This document shows, piece after piece, positions 24,621 through 36,724 of a stretch of DNA of 64,000 bases; the stretch's first letter is position 1, and each line of letters begins with the position of its first letter. Both the position numbers and the translations under genes were made by a program. The notes under the pieces were generated by a model. It ran no database searches. It saw only the letters and a program-made list of their open reading frames with translations, and was not told where the DNA came from. The DNA is from Ligula intestinalis (Eukaryota > Platyhelminthes > Cestoda > Diphyllobothriidea > Diphyllobothriidae), in contig JAYGXS010000010.1 of the NCBI GenBank assembly GCA_036362985.1, positions 8,261,616 through 8,325,615 on the forward strand, in the 5' to 3' direction.

Positions 24621-27600
24621 GGTTTCGATCTGAAGTATCAACAGTGCTGTAAGGGCACTCTCCAGTCAGTTATGAAACACACTCGTTCCTGCAGATAAAT
24701 GTCTGAAAAAACTAGTCCAAATCTGTTTTTAAAGAAATCAAGAAGGTTTGAATGTTCATTTTTCAAAGCAAGAGTGTAATCAGTGGACGCCGCGCAGGTG
24801 TTATGTCGTTCATGGCGTCCAGACTTCACACCCAAATGTGCAAGTGCCCGGATGAATATTATAGTTAACAAAGTAAATTTGGAGGGAGTGGAGAACGATA
24901 AAATAAGAAGATGAATCGCTGATCAATCAAATTTTCCACTCTTGCACAATTGTTTACTATAGCACATTTGGGCAGATTTACAACCTGCATATTAAATCGT
25001 CCTAATAACCGGTTGCGCTTCCCTTTCAAAACGTTGAAACTTAAACGATTGTTAGTAAATTTATGCGAGCAAAATTAATCGCTATGGTTATATTTATACG
25101 TGCATTTTATGTGTGTTATCCACAACGGCAGAAAAGGCGTCATTTTATGATAACGGCAGAGATTAAGATGTCAGTTCCGGCACTTTTTTAAAAATAAAAA
25201 TCTTCCCGTTTAATAAGTGTTTGTCATTTTAGTAACCAAGACGACAGTGTGGGATTTTAACCATCATATCAGTTTCATGGGCGTTTTCAATTTTAGGCTA
25301 ACATGTTGAGAAACTTATTACATGCACTCAATTTTTATGGTACTCTGTTTTGAATAAAGTACTCAGTGCTTTCTTCCATTAAGCTTAATGTCTCTGAAGA
25401 TTGTCAAAGTGTTCACTGCACCACTGGGTATGTCCTATCAGCGTGCCTAGCAGTATACCTTCAGCATGATTATATAGTTCGGATAAAACCGGTTGCCTTC
25501 TCGTTTGGTGTAACGAAATGTCTATCTATCAGCAATAAGTCTCTAGTGTGAAGTTCACCAGACACATTTTTCGGCTGACTAAAGATGCTAGACTGCGTGT
25601 CAGATAAAAGTGTCAATTTCATATGGAAATACCGTCGGCACACATAGGCAAGAATGACTCTAAATAGTTTAAGAAGTCCCGCCCACGTTCGCAAGATTTC
25701 ATTTAGGAGTGACAGTAAGTGCTAACATGAAAACTTCTTTCACACACTCGCATTAATTGAAATCAGGTGGTAAAATTAAACAGTTCTCGCAGGCTGGCCT
25801 CCAAATGATTGGCCAAGCATCCGTCCAATCGGAAACCATCAGTGTTAAACTGCACTGGGTAAAGACTAAAACAGCATACTTTCGCAAATAAAATAAGCTG
25901 ATAAAAGCAAAAACTCTCTCGTCATTATACGTGTTTTTACAGCCTTTTTGCAATTTTGCATAGTTAACATGCCTCTGAAGACGAAAAGAAAGAGAGTAGA
26001 AGTATTGCCAGACGTAGGAGGTGTCAACTTTAAAGAACGTCAAAGAAATAAGATGACATTGCAGTGGGCATAAAACTCGTTTATTAAACTTCCAACACGA
26101 TTTAACGCTGAGGCGTAGTTGTTGGCTATCGAAAACTGAAGGTCCTTTAAACTTTATGTCATCTATGATGGATGCTTGCTCATCTATCTACCATGCAAGA
26201 CCTAAGAGAGGTGACTTTTTTAACAGTGTAGTCTGCTATTAACTTCATCTAGCCGAATGCGTACCATAGAACAAAAAAATGCATTCAAGACTCTAGTCTT
26301 TTCTAGCTTTTCGAGCTGTAGGCTGCACCTCAGCAAGGGTGACGCCGAGAGTTTGAATTAATCGAAACCTGTCTTTCTATTTTTCGTTTATTTCCTTAGA
26401 AACGATATTCCATCGTTTAAATCCTGGGCGAATCGGAACCTTTCATTTAAAACCACAACTCATCTAAATAACTGAAATCTTATTCCCGTGTTAACTGTCG
26501 CCCACTGTCATTGATTCTCATTCTAGATAAGGGACAAGAGTATACACAGAAGGTTTTGCACGTCTGTTTACGCATTTACTTATTCCTAGTGACTATGAGG
26601 CCACTACTGGAAAGAAAATTTTGAAAAAATGGAAATTAAAAAACTACCATATGATCTCAAACGCTCCGAGCGACATTTCAATGCTAAATTCAAAATTGCA
26701 GGGTAGCCTGATTCGTAGTATGGCAAAGCCTACGCTTATAAGGCTCAAGCACAATCAGTCAGCGGAAATATCTCCTTCTTAAACGTCCTCAAAGCATGAT
26801 ATTGGGTAGTAAACACGGCACGTTAGCCCTAATCATTTAAACTGTGGTGCTTCTCTGGTCTCGAGCGAATCCTTAAACCAGCCGAAACGGGTATCCTTCT
26901 TTCATGCTCGGTAAAGGGTGATTATGCATAGTTCGGTTATGCTATTGGGTTGATGCATTTGCGTCCAACTGGTTGTCGAATGTTTTTTTCAGCGGTTCTT
27001 GTGGGCTCGACAAAATTGATCACGTAAGGAAACTGTTCATAAAATTAAAATTCAAAGAAACGTAACTAGCTGAGTTAGAGATAACGGAGTTGGTGGACTG
27101 CATGCATATGGCGATACAACATTTTAATCTGAATGTCGCCTATGTCGATTTTACTGTTGACGAAATCGCCAAAGAATTTGGCAGTCCGCCTTAGTACCCT
27201 TGAGTAGCCTTGATAGCTTTTTTAGCTCGGTGCAAAAATGGATATGAAGGTGTAAACTGAAATCCATCAGCTACTGCCGGATAACTGCGCAATATGTACC
27301 AGATGTCAAAATATGGACAGAAGTACACAAATTTTGAATGATTTTGCCATGCTGACAACATGCTTAATAATTAAAGGTCACGTATTTTTCCAAATTGGGC
27401 AGTTTTATTTTTATTGTCTGGACAACCATAAGGTTAGAATACCTTCCGGTGCCTAAATAAGAATTTCCCAAAAAGGTCGAAATTTATGGAAAACGTTTGT
27501 CATTCATGTCAGTAAATTATATCCCCACCGAGGAGGTCGAAGTGATTATTCGTATGCCTAACAGCTTGAAGTCGGCATGCTAAAATTTTGCCTTTAATGG

Positions 27601-27900
27601 CAACATTGACTGCTATCACTTTTTCTATCTAATTCTGAGAAAGTATATACAAATATCCGGTCTACCTTTTCTTTGTAGGATCCACTACTTCATATACAAA
27701 TTAATTAAGTGATTGTGGGTTTGAAGATTCACATACAAATAGCGCCGCACCTATGTTAAAGCAAATGGCATCATTGAAGACGGGTCGTCTATGTCCTACC
27801 TTATAACATGGTCATTTTTTGCTGGGGATGACTCACGATTTAGGAGCTTTGAGGCACATTTAGGTCAGCGAATTTCTAGGCAGCAAAACTATTATAATTT
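24621..27900. other. Non-coding region
   Basis: No gene or recognisable element was found. Short frames on both strands lack domain signatures. Confidence 0.55.
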
Positions 27901-28059
27901 AAATGATCACGTTTTACAACAGATGTGCGGAAATCATCCTTAACCATGGGTGTAACCACTCTGCGGACCATAAAAAACCTGTGTTCGTACTCTTTTCCAA
28001 TGGGCCTATGGCAATTTTAGTAGTGATGATTTGCTTAAAAAGGAACCAGCGTACATTTA

Positions 28060-28325
28060 TGTGTTCGAAAACGGGCATACACGAACATAAACTGGCTGTT
28101 CGACGGGGTGACACATTATCGCAAATCGCGGCCCACACCTACGAGATGGGTTACGAATTCAACTTCGCAGCCGCGAAGATAATTGTCCACGCTGGCAGCA
28201 AGACGGGCCGAGAACTGATTGAAGCCTGGGCATCGGATGACAACTCAGTTAACCGATGTGTTGAGCTGGCGCCTGCATATGTTGCCCTGCGCAGGTATCT
28301 CGATACTCACGGCACTGGTAGTAAA
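28060..28325 (+). mobile_element. PLE fragment: end of GIY-YIG and C-terminus
   Basis: The open frame from about 28.06 kb reads KTGIHEHKLAVRRGDTLSQI, then AAHTYEMGYEFNF, GSKTGRELIEAWASDDNSVN and RCVELAPAYVALRRYL. The HEHKLAVRRGD helix and the E-W-S---S-NR----PAY--LR end parallel the PLE at 52.4 kb (HEHKLA...WYSDA--VNRHLDLP), so it is the 3' coding end of a related PLE. It is uninterrupted here but truncated at the 5' side. The preceding 50 codons of the frame are unassigned. Confidence 0.72.
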
Positions 28326-29120
28326 TTGGTCTTCTCCCCCCCTTTCCTATGACTTAAAATTGACCTTTCCCTTATAAATGTTGCTTGTTTTCGTTGACGA
28401 TTTTATTTCTGTAAATATTCCCACCCAACATGCCAATCTCGCCCACTAGCACAAACTGAGAAATATCATTTGAATTGGATCCAATATACACCAAACTTAA
28501 AAAGGCCTGGAAAATAGACCAAACACAAAAGCAGGCTTATGACCACAGCTGACACAGCATCATCGATTTTTTGACACGTTTAAAAATGTTAACTGTTCCT
28601 CACACTATTTCCTCACGTTTGAAGACGACCTAGCGTGCTAGTGTCAAAAATTTATGAAAAAATTTTGTTACCGTTTCCTGAAGAATTTCTCCATCAAAAA
28701 ATATGTGTTCTTCCGGTGCGATGGATATTCAACCAACTTTGTCCAAACATTGCCTCTCATGTCAGGGACAAGCACTGGCGACATGGTGTCACGGATATTT
28801 TATTCTCTGGCTTACAGTTAATTAATTTTCGAAACCATCTATCGAAAACAACTCGAGAGTTTGTCATAAGCCGCCTTACGACGTGGCTTGACAGAGAGAC
28901 CCAAAGGCCCCAGAACGGACAAATTTTTCATGTAACTTATAGTTGTGCACCTCTCTGGCACTATATTTAGGAGAAATCCGTTTGTCAAACGTATATTTTT
29001 GACAATGCATCATCAGACCGCTACAATTGCACGGATATTGACTTTAATACACTTGCACAGGGTTAATAAATGTTTCATGATTACAACTCATCCTTTGGTT
29101 GACTCATGGCCGATGCACAC
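28326..29120. other. Uncharacterised, with one unassigned frame
   Basis: This is probably the PLE 3' flank at first. The 111-codon frame at 28635-28970 has no recognisable domain. Near 28.98-29.02 kb a short inverted repeat (TTGTCAAA / TTTGACAA) overlaps a minus-strand CTGATGATG string. Confidence 0.4.
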
Positions 29121-29125
29121 AACCT

Positions 29126-29345
29126 ATACACTAATGGCAATGTTCCGGAACCAAAGTAGAGAGTGGTTCCAGTGGAACAATGGTTCCACTTTCGTTCCAC
29201 TTGGGTTCTCCTTTTCGTCCCACTGCGCCGTGATTGCGTATATGGGCGGTATTCCGTGCACTGGCCGGGGTAGTCTGCAAGTCGTCATCGAAATCGATCG
29301 TCGACCACCCACACACAAGCTCCCACGTCAACCTGAGACTATAGT
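29126..29345 (+). repeat. Left arm of a ~215-bp inverted repeat
   Basis: The arm starts TAATGGCAATGTTCCGGAACC and matches the reverse complement of 29515-29735 with few differences, including a short deletion in the right arm near the GTTCCACTT run. It is less AT-rich than its surroundings. Frames on this strand and on the right arm's minus strand translate alike (AMFRNQ-REWFQWNNGST), so open reading is a property of the repeat and not proof of a gene. Confidence 0.85.
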
Positions 29346-29514
29346 CGCCTCCTACACCTCTACCCCAGACACCTTTCCCCCTTATTTGAACGCGTGTGCC
29401 CTGAGCACGGGTTTTTCGCCCTAGGCATACGCTGGCAAAAGTTGCCAGAGCAAGGCATCGATCCAGGCGCAGCATTTGGAGAGGGGGCAGGTAGCAAATG
29501 CAGGAGGCGTGCGT
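29346..29514. other. Spacer of the inverted repeat
   Basis: About 170 bp separate the arms. It contains TTGCCAGAGCAAGG and purine-rich GGAGAGGGGGCAGG, and no terminal motif of a transposase-bearing element. Confidence 0.5.
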
Positions 29515-29735
29515 GCGTGTAGGGTTTTTCTCAGGTGGACGTGAGAGCTTGAGTGTGGTTGGTCGACCATCGATTTCGATGACGGCTTGTAGACTACCCC
29601 GGCCAGTGCACGGAATGCCGCCCATATACGCAATCACGGCGCAGTGGGACGAAAGTGGAACCAAAGTGGAACCATTGTTCCACTGGAACCACTCCCTCCT
29701 TTGGTTCCGGAACATTGCCATTAGGGTACTAGTTG
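29515..29735 (-). repeat. Right arm of the ~215-bp inverted repeat
   Basis: This is the inverted partner of 29126-29345. Together they form a foldback structure of about 610 bp. It could be a foldback element, or two opposed copies of one short interspersed repeat. Confidence 0.85.
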
Positions 29736-29811
29736 CCATTTCTCTCAGCGCAATGACCTCTAAATGACGAATTCGTCATACGGATGGCGTGAAGACAATG
29801 ACTGATGATTA

Positions 29812-30060
29812 TAAGAGTCTCAGTTACTCTAATTAGAGCGTTGGACTTTTGATCAATGGCTCGCGGGTTCGAGCCGTAAGTGATGCAGCACCCGGGGTTC
29901 GGTAACACTGGCTGATGACGACTAATGAGCCAACATGAATGTTCTAGTCTCCTTTGTATTCGTTGGTAATATGTAGTTGCCTACACTACTAGCCGCTATG
30001 CTTTTGCTGGCGGGATTCCAGAGTGAGTCCCCAGGCTGATCGGGACGTGTTAGCCCCGTA
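29812..30060 (+). repeat. tRNA-derived SINE
   Basis: The head carries TTAGAGCGTTGGACTTTTGA and the B-box CGGGTTCGAGCC. The body follows: CTGGCTGATGACGACTAATG, AGTCTCCTTTGTATTCG, and the end TACACTACTAGCCGCTATGC, which is shared with the SINE at 46.8 kb. Confidence 0.7.
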
Positions 30061-30111
30061 ACTGATAGGTGAGTGTCTGCCCACCGAGGATTTTATTCCC
30101 CATCAAAGCCT

Positions 30112-30345
30112 GCATGACAAAGAACCCGTGGCTCAACTGTTAGAGTGATGGGCTTTTGACCAACAGATCGCATGTTGGAACCCTGGGTGATACACCATTC
30201 GGTGTTGGCGATGACTGGCAGATAATGGTTAATGAGCCAGGAATGGCCAATCCAATTTCCCTTGTCTGTGCTGACAGTGTGCATTTTCCTTCACTGCTAG
30301 CCCCTAGTTGGTGAGCATATGCTTGCTTTTAATATGTTTCTGTCC
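30112..30345 (+). repeat. tRNA-derived SINE, second in a row
   Basis: The A-box CGTGGCTCAACTGTTAGAGT and a weakened B-box ATGTTGGAACCC precede the common body (GATGACTGGCAGATAATGG, TTAATGAGCCAGGAATGGCC) and the end CACTGCTAGCCCCTAG. It has the same orientation as the copy 250 bp upstream. Confidence 0.68.
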
Positions 30346-30394
30346 GACCAAATTTTATATGGGAAAAGAATAATTAAAAATCAGTAGCGGCAGT

Positions 30395-30470
30395 TTCTGT
30401 GGCTATACTGGAGTCGGGTGACTGCGACTGATGACGGCAAATGTGCCAGAAATACGCGCATCTCGCAGTC
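30395..30470 (+). repeat. SINE body remnant
   Basis: The sequence GACTGCGACTGATGACGGCA then AATGTGCCAGAAATACG matches the central body of the adjacent SINEs, without head or end. Confidence 0.45.
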
Positions 30471-33400
30471 CTAACGTTTGCCGGTAAAACATTGGTTAAT
30501 TTAAAATTAATTTAAATCCAAAGAAATCAATTCAAGCTTTTTTAAAGGTGCAAACGACATATCGGAGTAGGTAGACGCAAGGGGCATGTGAGCTTTTAAT
30601 GCACGCAATCCACTTTTGATGCTGGTAAGGGCAGAGCTTGAATAAACATCTTATGTGTGCACAAAAGTGGTTTATGTGACGGTTTGACAGCCACTCCTAG
30701 TGTTGATTTGCATTTAATGAATAAGTTCAGGTAAGACACCCGGTAAATCTCCAATAACAAGGCAGACTTTATGCATTCTTTTCTTCCAGCCAGCAAACCC
30801 AGGCTACTAGCGAACGTGCCGCTTTTAGATTTGCAACATCACCGTATTTGCTTTTTTTGCTACGGAACACGCCCAAATGTCTACTGGTCTGCTGTAGGCA
30901 AGAGATAACGAGCTTAAAAGCGCAAGTTATTGAAAAATCAGCTCATTTCAGTCGTGGTGGGTAGAGGCCCATGCCAGTTCAAAAACTTTGACGCCTGTGT
31001 GTCGCAATCGCGTTGCTTAGCCTATTTTAACCGGTATTCGTCACCATCTACGTGACCATCAGGTGGGACGACGGCCATGTTAGTCTAGGGGTGGCCATGA
31101 TTATGGGCTATTTTTAAACTAAGGAAAAATAGCAGGCATGCAGGTGACTAGCGTCATTCTGCATCTGTAAGTCTGTCATTAATTGGCTCCTCTCTTCGCC
31201 TTATGCCGAGGGGACGTATCTGCTTTTTCAGGAGTTCCATCTAGAGTCATTTAAATGCATCACCAGGAATGATTTGTTTCCTCAAAAAGTTTATTTACGA
31301 CGAGTAGTGAAAAAAATATAGAAGGCTGGAGATTGAAACGGGAAGCACCCCGATTACAGGAGATGGAAATGCAATAAATAAATTAAATAAGTAACAAAAA
31401 TACATGACGCAGAAATAAATTTCGAAGCAGACAATCCGCAGCTCGCGCAATCTGCTCAAATAATCGGGACAGTACTCACTTTCCTTAAGTTAGGAGCGAA
31501 GGCAGTCGGTTAATGGCAGTATGGGCAAACAAGGACCCGAGAAACAGGAAAAAACGAATAAATATCAAACGGTCGACCAAGCATGAACAGATGACAGCGT
31601 GTTGTTAGGGCCACGGAGAAGGCGAAGCAAACAGCTTTTGGTAAAATTTATGCCCTCACCAAATTTCCGACGTGCATCAATTCAACACAAAAGAATTACT
31701 CATAGCAAGTTACAGTGTGGTCAGATACTGTTTTTTTCAACATGATCGATAATATAATCGAATCCAACTTTATGAGTGCAGCACACACCAGGCCCCGTGG
31801 GATAAAAACGAGCAAATATTGTTATACTGAGCAGATGTTTCCGGAACCGAAGCGAAAACATTGGCAGGACGTCCGCTCACGTTGTTGAAAGGCTGCGGAT
31901 AAAAGTATTTCGCACATAATAGGGTATTTAGTTGGTGATAATTTACTTTCCTGTAGAAGGAGACTCCATGAAATAGTTAATGAATTTAGTCAAACACTTC
32001 ATTGCTCGCGTCAACGCATTTTGCCACTTAAGTATGCTAAACAAAACTTCATAATATTCTGTATTGCGCATGTGTAGCAACCAAAGCAGGGTCAGCTGGT
32101 AGAAAGTTTACCTTTGACAGTAACTTCGGGCAGTATGCTCAAATAATGCCTATACGGGAATCGTTAAGTCCCACCTTTCCACATCATTCAAGGAATGGTA
32201 AATATTTTCATCCCCTCATTTTAAGACTAGTCCTCCTTTAAGCCTAAACCGTAAATCTACTGAAACTGATTCATAACAATAGTTTATTTGTATTTAAGTC
32301 CCAAGGGCCCTTCCTTCATGTCCCCATAAGGTGGCCATATAAGTCATCCTTAACCAACTTTTTTTCGTAATTACTAAGCCGACACATGAGGAATCAAGAG
32401 CCTTCAATATACATTCACTGAAGCATACGTGTGCAAAAATAAGTGAGCTTCAATTATCTGGAGGTAGTTTTATTATGTACTGCATTAGACCATGGTGTTA
32501 GTGACCCCAACCCATTTTAGTGGCATGCTCGCAGGAATTCTCATGTGTCCTACAGAATCAGCACGAAAAGATTGGACATTCGTCAGACTCATACTCCCAT
32601 ATGTTATGTTTCTTGCTACTGACACAGTTATAGGATATATGTCGATATATTAGTTGATTATGGAGCAGATTGCACCAATATTAAAAAGAAGACCCCCATA
32701 ATCTCAAGATGAAGTAAGATACTGCAAAGGGTCAGGGTTTTAATGGCAAGTGGCACCATGTGATACAAAGATTTGGTAAAACTTGAGCTTTGACTTAAAA
32801 ACATTTTGTCAACCAATAAGATGGCACAGGCTGGTGGATAGAGTTGGCAGTGCAGATAGCCAGGTGCGTCTTGATATGCTCCGGGCCTCAAACATGTACT
32901 TACTCCGCAATGCATAAACCGACGTTCGCACTCCCTGCTGGGATCTAGGGGATATAAGTAGACATTCTTTAAAGTCTTATCTAGAGCTTGATTCTTTAAT
33001 AAGCCTATAGGTAGTCTACAGACGGCAAACGTTACGACACTAAGGCATGGTAGGACTTGTGCTTTATTTTAAAATGTTTTATTTAACCGATTACCTAGTC
33101 ATTTTACCTCATACAGTGCATACTCAGTGTCAACCTCTTAAAAGTCACACGCAGGTCATAGTATAATATATAAATACCGGTCTTAGTAAGCATGATAACA
33201 TCATACCGCACTATAGTTTACCACTTAGTGGCTTGAGCCAGTATGATTAGTAGAACCAGCAATTTTAGCATAGGCACAATACTTATAACAGTAGTATCCT
33301 AGCTCTAGTAATTTAATTTTTGGAAGACGAATAGGGCAAGCACCGATGTGCTTCAAGCTTCAAACACCTACTTTACTGGGCAAAGCAAAGGGAGATCAAG

Positions 33401-34305
33401 GGAAAACGGACCCAGACCTGATTCCCATAAGTGACATTTCTGAACAAATTTTAGCGTTAGTAATAGTATCGGCACTACAATCATTCAGATACACAACTAG
33501 AAGTAGCAGTATAAATGGTAGTTGCAGTAGCAGAAATACGAGACCCAGATGCCTTGAATCTTTCTGATAGGTGGGGGTATGAGCGAGTGATATAGGAAAT
33601 GAATGAGTGTATATAGTGCAGTAGTACCAGAAAAGAGGCTACAGTCAGTTAAGACTACGTTAAGCAAGGTATTGTTTCTGGCTGCATCTAGAGAAACTAA
33701 CTTATGCCCGATTCCTGCACGGATATCTCGACTTTGTATTTTCACCGGTTCAAACGGAAAATGGTTTAGAGTGGGTTAGATGGCGGTGAGTCTACTTGCA
33801 GTATACCTGACCGCAGTCATTGTCCCTGCTCTCGGGCATATGGTGGACATCACCGATTGCGGTGGTCGAACTTACACTCACCCACTCCTCGCCATTTCAT
33901 CCGTAATAGGCGGCCTAGAATTTTTATTGAACAATATGAGGGCCGAAATCTTCCATCTGAAACATGCCATATCCCCCGGGGCCGAATTGAATAACCGCAC
34001 TAGCAGTTCGAATATCCGCAAATGGACTCTGGGAACTACGATCTATCATATTCCAGTAGATTTTTAACGAAGACGAACTCTCGAAAGAATGGAAGTGGGC
34101 ATTACGCAGCCTGATCTATAGGGGAGGTTCACGAATTAATTGCAAGTACTACCATGCTCTTTGGTTAACATTGCTATTATAAAGATACATTTCAATTGAT
34201 AGCTAGAAAAAAAGAGAATATTATGCGATGCCCAACACGGTTTTCACTTGTGGAGGCTCTTGACTCACGAGAGCTCCTTAACAGCCTATAAGGAGAACAG
34301 ATGCC
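30471..34305. other. Non-coding region before the LTR element
   Basis: No recognised gene. The 95-codon frame at 33780-34067 starts with a hydrophobic, signal-like stretch (VSLLAVYLTAVIVPALG) but has no known domain and no supporting splice context that I could identify. The 73-codon frame at 33346-33567 is also unassigned. Confidence 0.45.
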
Positions 34306-34837
34306 TGAAGCGCCTAGGCCTACAAAATGTATAAAACACGTATTAGAAGAGATGCAACTTAAAATTCCTAATGTAGGGCTAAATTGCAGTAACTAAATTA
34401 CCGCTCTACGCTAGTAGAAAAAGGTGCGAAAATGTAAAAAACTGATAACGTAAATAAACGATACAACTCACTAGATCCACATGATCCTTGAGTGCAGTTG
34501 TGAGGGAATTGACTTGCTGAAGAATGAATTTTTAACGTTGGGATCTTCGCTCGTCCGTTAAAAGTTCGAATAGTTGCGAAGCAAAACACGCGTTTGAATC
34601 ACCGTTAGTTGATCCTGAGCCCGGGGATAATCACCAGAGACTGGTGTCGTTGACGGGCGAAGATAACAGGGGCCGGTGAGGTGAGAATACTGCAAGGAGT
34701 GCAATAGAGTAAGCAGGAAATTGCTCAGGACAGGCGACCTTAAGTGGAAATCGGAAGTGTGTATTTCAGGTTGTGTGGCGAAACCAAAATTTGTGTTGTT
34801 TGAAACGAAGAAGTAAAGGTGAGGCGAAGGGCCTACA
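34306..34837 (-). repeat. 3' LTR of the gypsy element
   Basis: This is 532 bp and aligns along its whole length with 39123-39650. Over stretches aligned by eye, identity is roughly 80-85 percent with small indels. It begins TGTAGGCCC on the minus strand. Confidence 0.88.
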
Positions 34838-34939
34838 CAACTCACCCACCAGAGCATTGGTGGGTTACAAACGCTCGACAAAATAGCCTGTACAAAAAAA
34901 TTTAACAAAAAAGTCTCACAATTTGGTAGGAAAACGAAC

Positions 34940-35198
34940 ATGTCTACCAGAACGAGTGGAAGGAAGGGTTTGGACGGGAGGGGGTGAGAGGGATGGGGGC
35001 AGTTTCAGGTGGCGAGGGTGGCGCTGGCGGCTGACTGGAAACGGCAGGTGGAGTGAATAGTAAAGGTTCTGTGGAAGTGTACGGGCCAGCGAGTGGCAAC
35101 GTGCATTCAACGTAGGCCGGCTTCAGTATATCGATGGAGACCGTATCAGTTGCATCAGCCTTTTGGATGACGAAATATTTGTCCTCCCGTTCCAGCAC
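34940..35198 (-). pseudogene. Pol C-terminal proline-rich tail of the gypsy element
   Basis: After the integrase comes VSIDILKPAYVECTLP, the usual VS-DRLKPA--- end of gypsy Pol, and then a proline- and serine-rich tail (SSQPPAPPSPPETAPIPLTP). It ends just upstream of the 3' LTR. Confidence 0.75.
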
Positions 35199-36138
35199 TT
35201 TGAAATGACGGTCGTACGGCGAACAAAAGAGCTGCGGACTGCGTCGTGCCGGACAAAAACGAATGGGTTTGTGTTTAATTCGTCATGTATGAAAACGCGC
35301 CAAGGTGTCGAGTGCGTGGGGGTCGGACGCAGTTGGGCCATGCGTTGATGCAATTGTTGAACGAAGATGTTCAAGGCGTCAGTAGCAACAAGGGAAGACT
35401 GCATGACTTCACCGGGTAAACGAAGGGGTATGCCGTAAACGAGATCGGTGGCAGTGCATTGAATGTCTTCCTTAACAGGTGAGCGAATGCCTAGGAGTAC
35501 TAGCGGTAGGTTGTCGCTCCAGATGTGTGGATCGCGTTGAGGCATCAGCTCGGACTTCAACTGACGTTAAGGGCGTGCCACGAGGCCATTAGATGCAGGA
35601 TGATAGGCCGTGATGGTGATGTGCGCGCACTCGAGCAGTTAAGGGAACTCATGGAAGACTGACGATGTAAAGTGACTTCCGCTGTCAGTGGTAAGGGTAG
35701 CTGGAACACCAAAATTGGTTGTCCAGCGCATAAAGAAAACCAAGGCTATATTCTCTGCCGAGGTATCTGAGATGGGAACGGCAATGGGCCATCGGGTGAA
35801 ACGATCAACAGTTGTCAGAATGTACGTGAAACCGCGAAATGCAGGCAACGGTCCGAATAAGTCTAAGTGGACGTGGTGGAAAAGAGCGTCAGGAACCGCG
35901 AGCCTACTGGGTGGTGAGACCGTATGGTGCTGGACTTTATTCCTCTGGCAGGCTTAGCACTGCCTACTCCAAGCGGCTATGTAGGCGTTCATCTTGGGCC
36001 AGACCAAACGAACCGAGATGACTTTGCGACCGGCACAAACACCGGGATGGGACAACGAATGTAAGTGATCGAAAACGGCCTTACGATAAGACTGTGAAAC
36101 CACAGAATGAGGAGTACATGTAGACCAGTCGCACGTGA
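35140..36138 (-). pseudogene. Integrase domain of the gypsy element
   Basis: The N-terminal zinc-binding part has HLHSLSHPGVCAG and a WPKMNAYIAAWSRQC-ACQ end. The core shows HLDLFGPLPAFRGF with the first Asp, and TTDSGSHFTSSVF with the second (35684-35686). The third catalytic residue is Ala instead of Glu in NGLVARP (35576-35578). A stop follows that string at once. C-terminal pieces include RDPHIWSDNLPLVLLGIRS and TATDLVYGIPLRLPGE. No chromodomain was seen. It is inactive as a strand-transfer enzyme. Confidence 0.88.
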
Positions 36139-36720
36139 TCATATCTGACGAAGCAAAGAAGACGCAAGCATTTTAACGATGGAGTCCTCAAGGGGCTGCG
36201 CCTCTGCCAACTTCGTCCTGTTGAACATGGTGGTAAGGGTGTTGACCTCAGGACGTGAAAAAGCGTCAGCAACAACATTATCACTGCCGCGGACATAACG
36301 GATGTCTAAAGTGAACTGCGAAATATAGTCAAGGTGGCGCACTTCTCGTGGCGCGTATCTATCCGGCTTAGTTTTGAGGGCAAAATTGAGAGGCTCGTGA
36401 TCCGTGTAGACCTGGAAATCTCTCCCCTCGAGCAGGTGGCAAAAATGTCGGATGGTTAGGTAAATGGCGAGAAGTTCACGCGAGAAAGTACTATAGCGAG
36501 TCTGTGCCGCCTGTAGCTTCTGAGAGAAGACGGCTAGCAGCTGCAATTGTCCGTGGACCTGTTGCTGCAGAACTGCGCCGACGGCAATGTTTAAGGCATA
36601 ATTGGTCAGAATTAGCTGGGAATCAGCAGCAGTGCTCAGATGATGAAGCAGGGTGGCACCCACGAGTGCTTTCTTGGCTGCCTTAAATGCTTCAAGAGCG
36701 TTGGGTGAAAGCTGCAGCAA
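36139..36720 (-). pseudogene. RNase H domain of the gypsy element
   Basis: A 193-codon open stretch includes LILTNYALNIAVGAVLQQQ, then FSRELLAIYLTIRHF, FQVYTDHEPLNFAL and GSDNVVADAFSRPEVN. This is the RNase H order of Ty3/gypsy elements. The Glu, the TDH Asp and the last Asp are present. The first catalytic Asp, normally in a TDAS string, is replaced (TNYA). It is the longest uninterrupted part of the element. Confidence 0.87.
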
Positions 36721-36724
36721 CTTG

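Noticed and set aside
28978..29025. Minus-strand CTGATGATGCATTGTC as another module
   Set aside because: The stem is different, and there is no GAAA box in place and no poly(A) signal.
29131..29739. 202-codon minus-strand frame as a gene
   Set aside because: It spans both arms and the spacer of an inverted repeat, and the other strand is equally open. The frame reflects the repeat's composition.
35688..35957. Plus-strand frames inside the gypsy element
   Set aside because: They are antisense to integrase, with no motif of their own.
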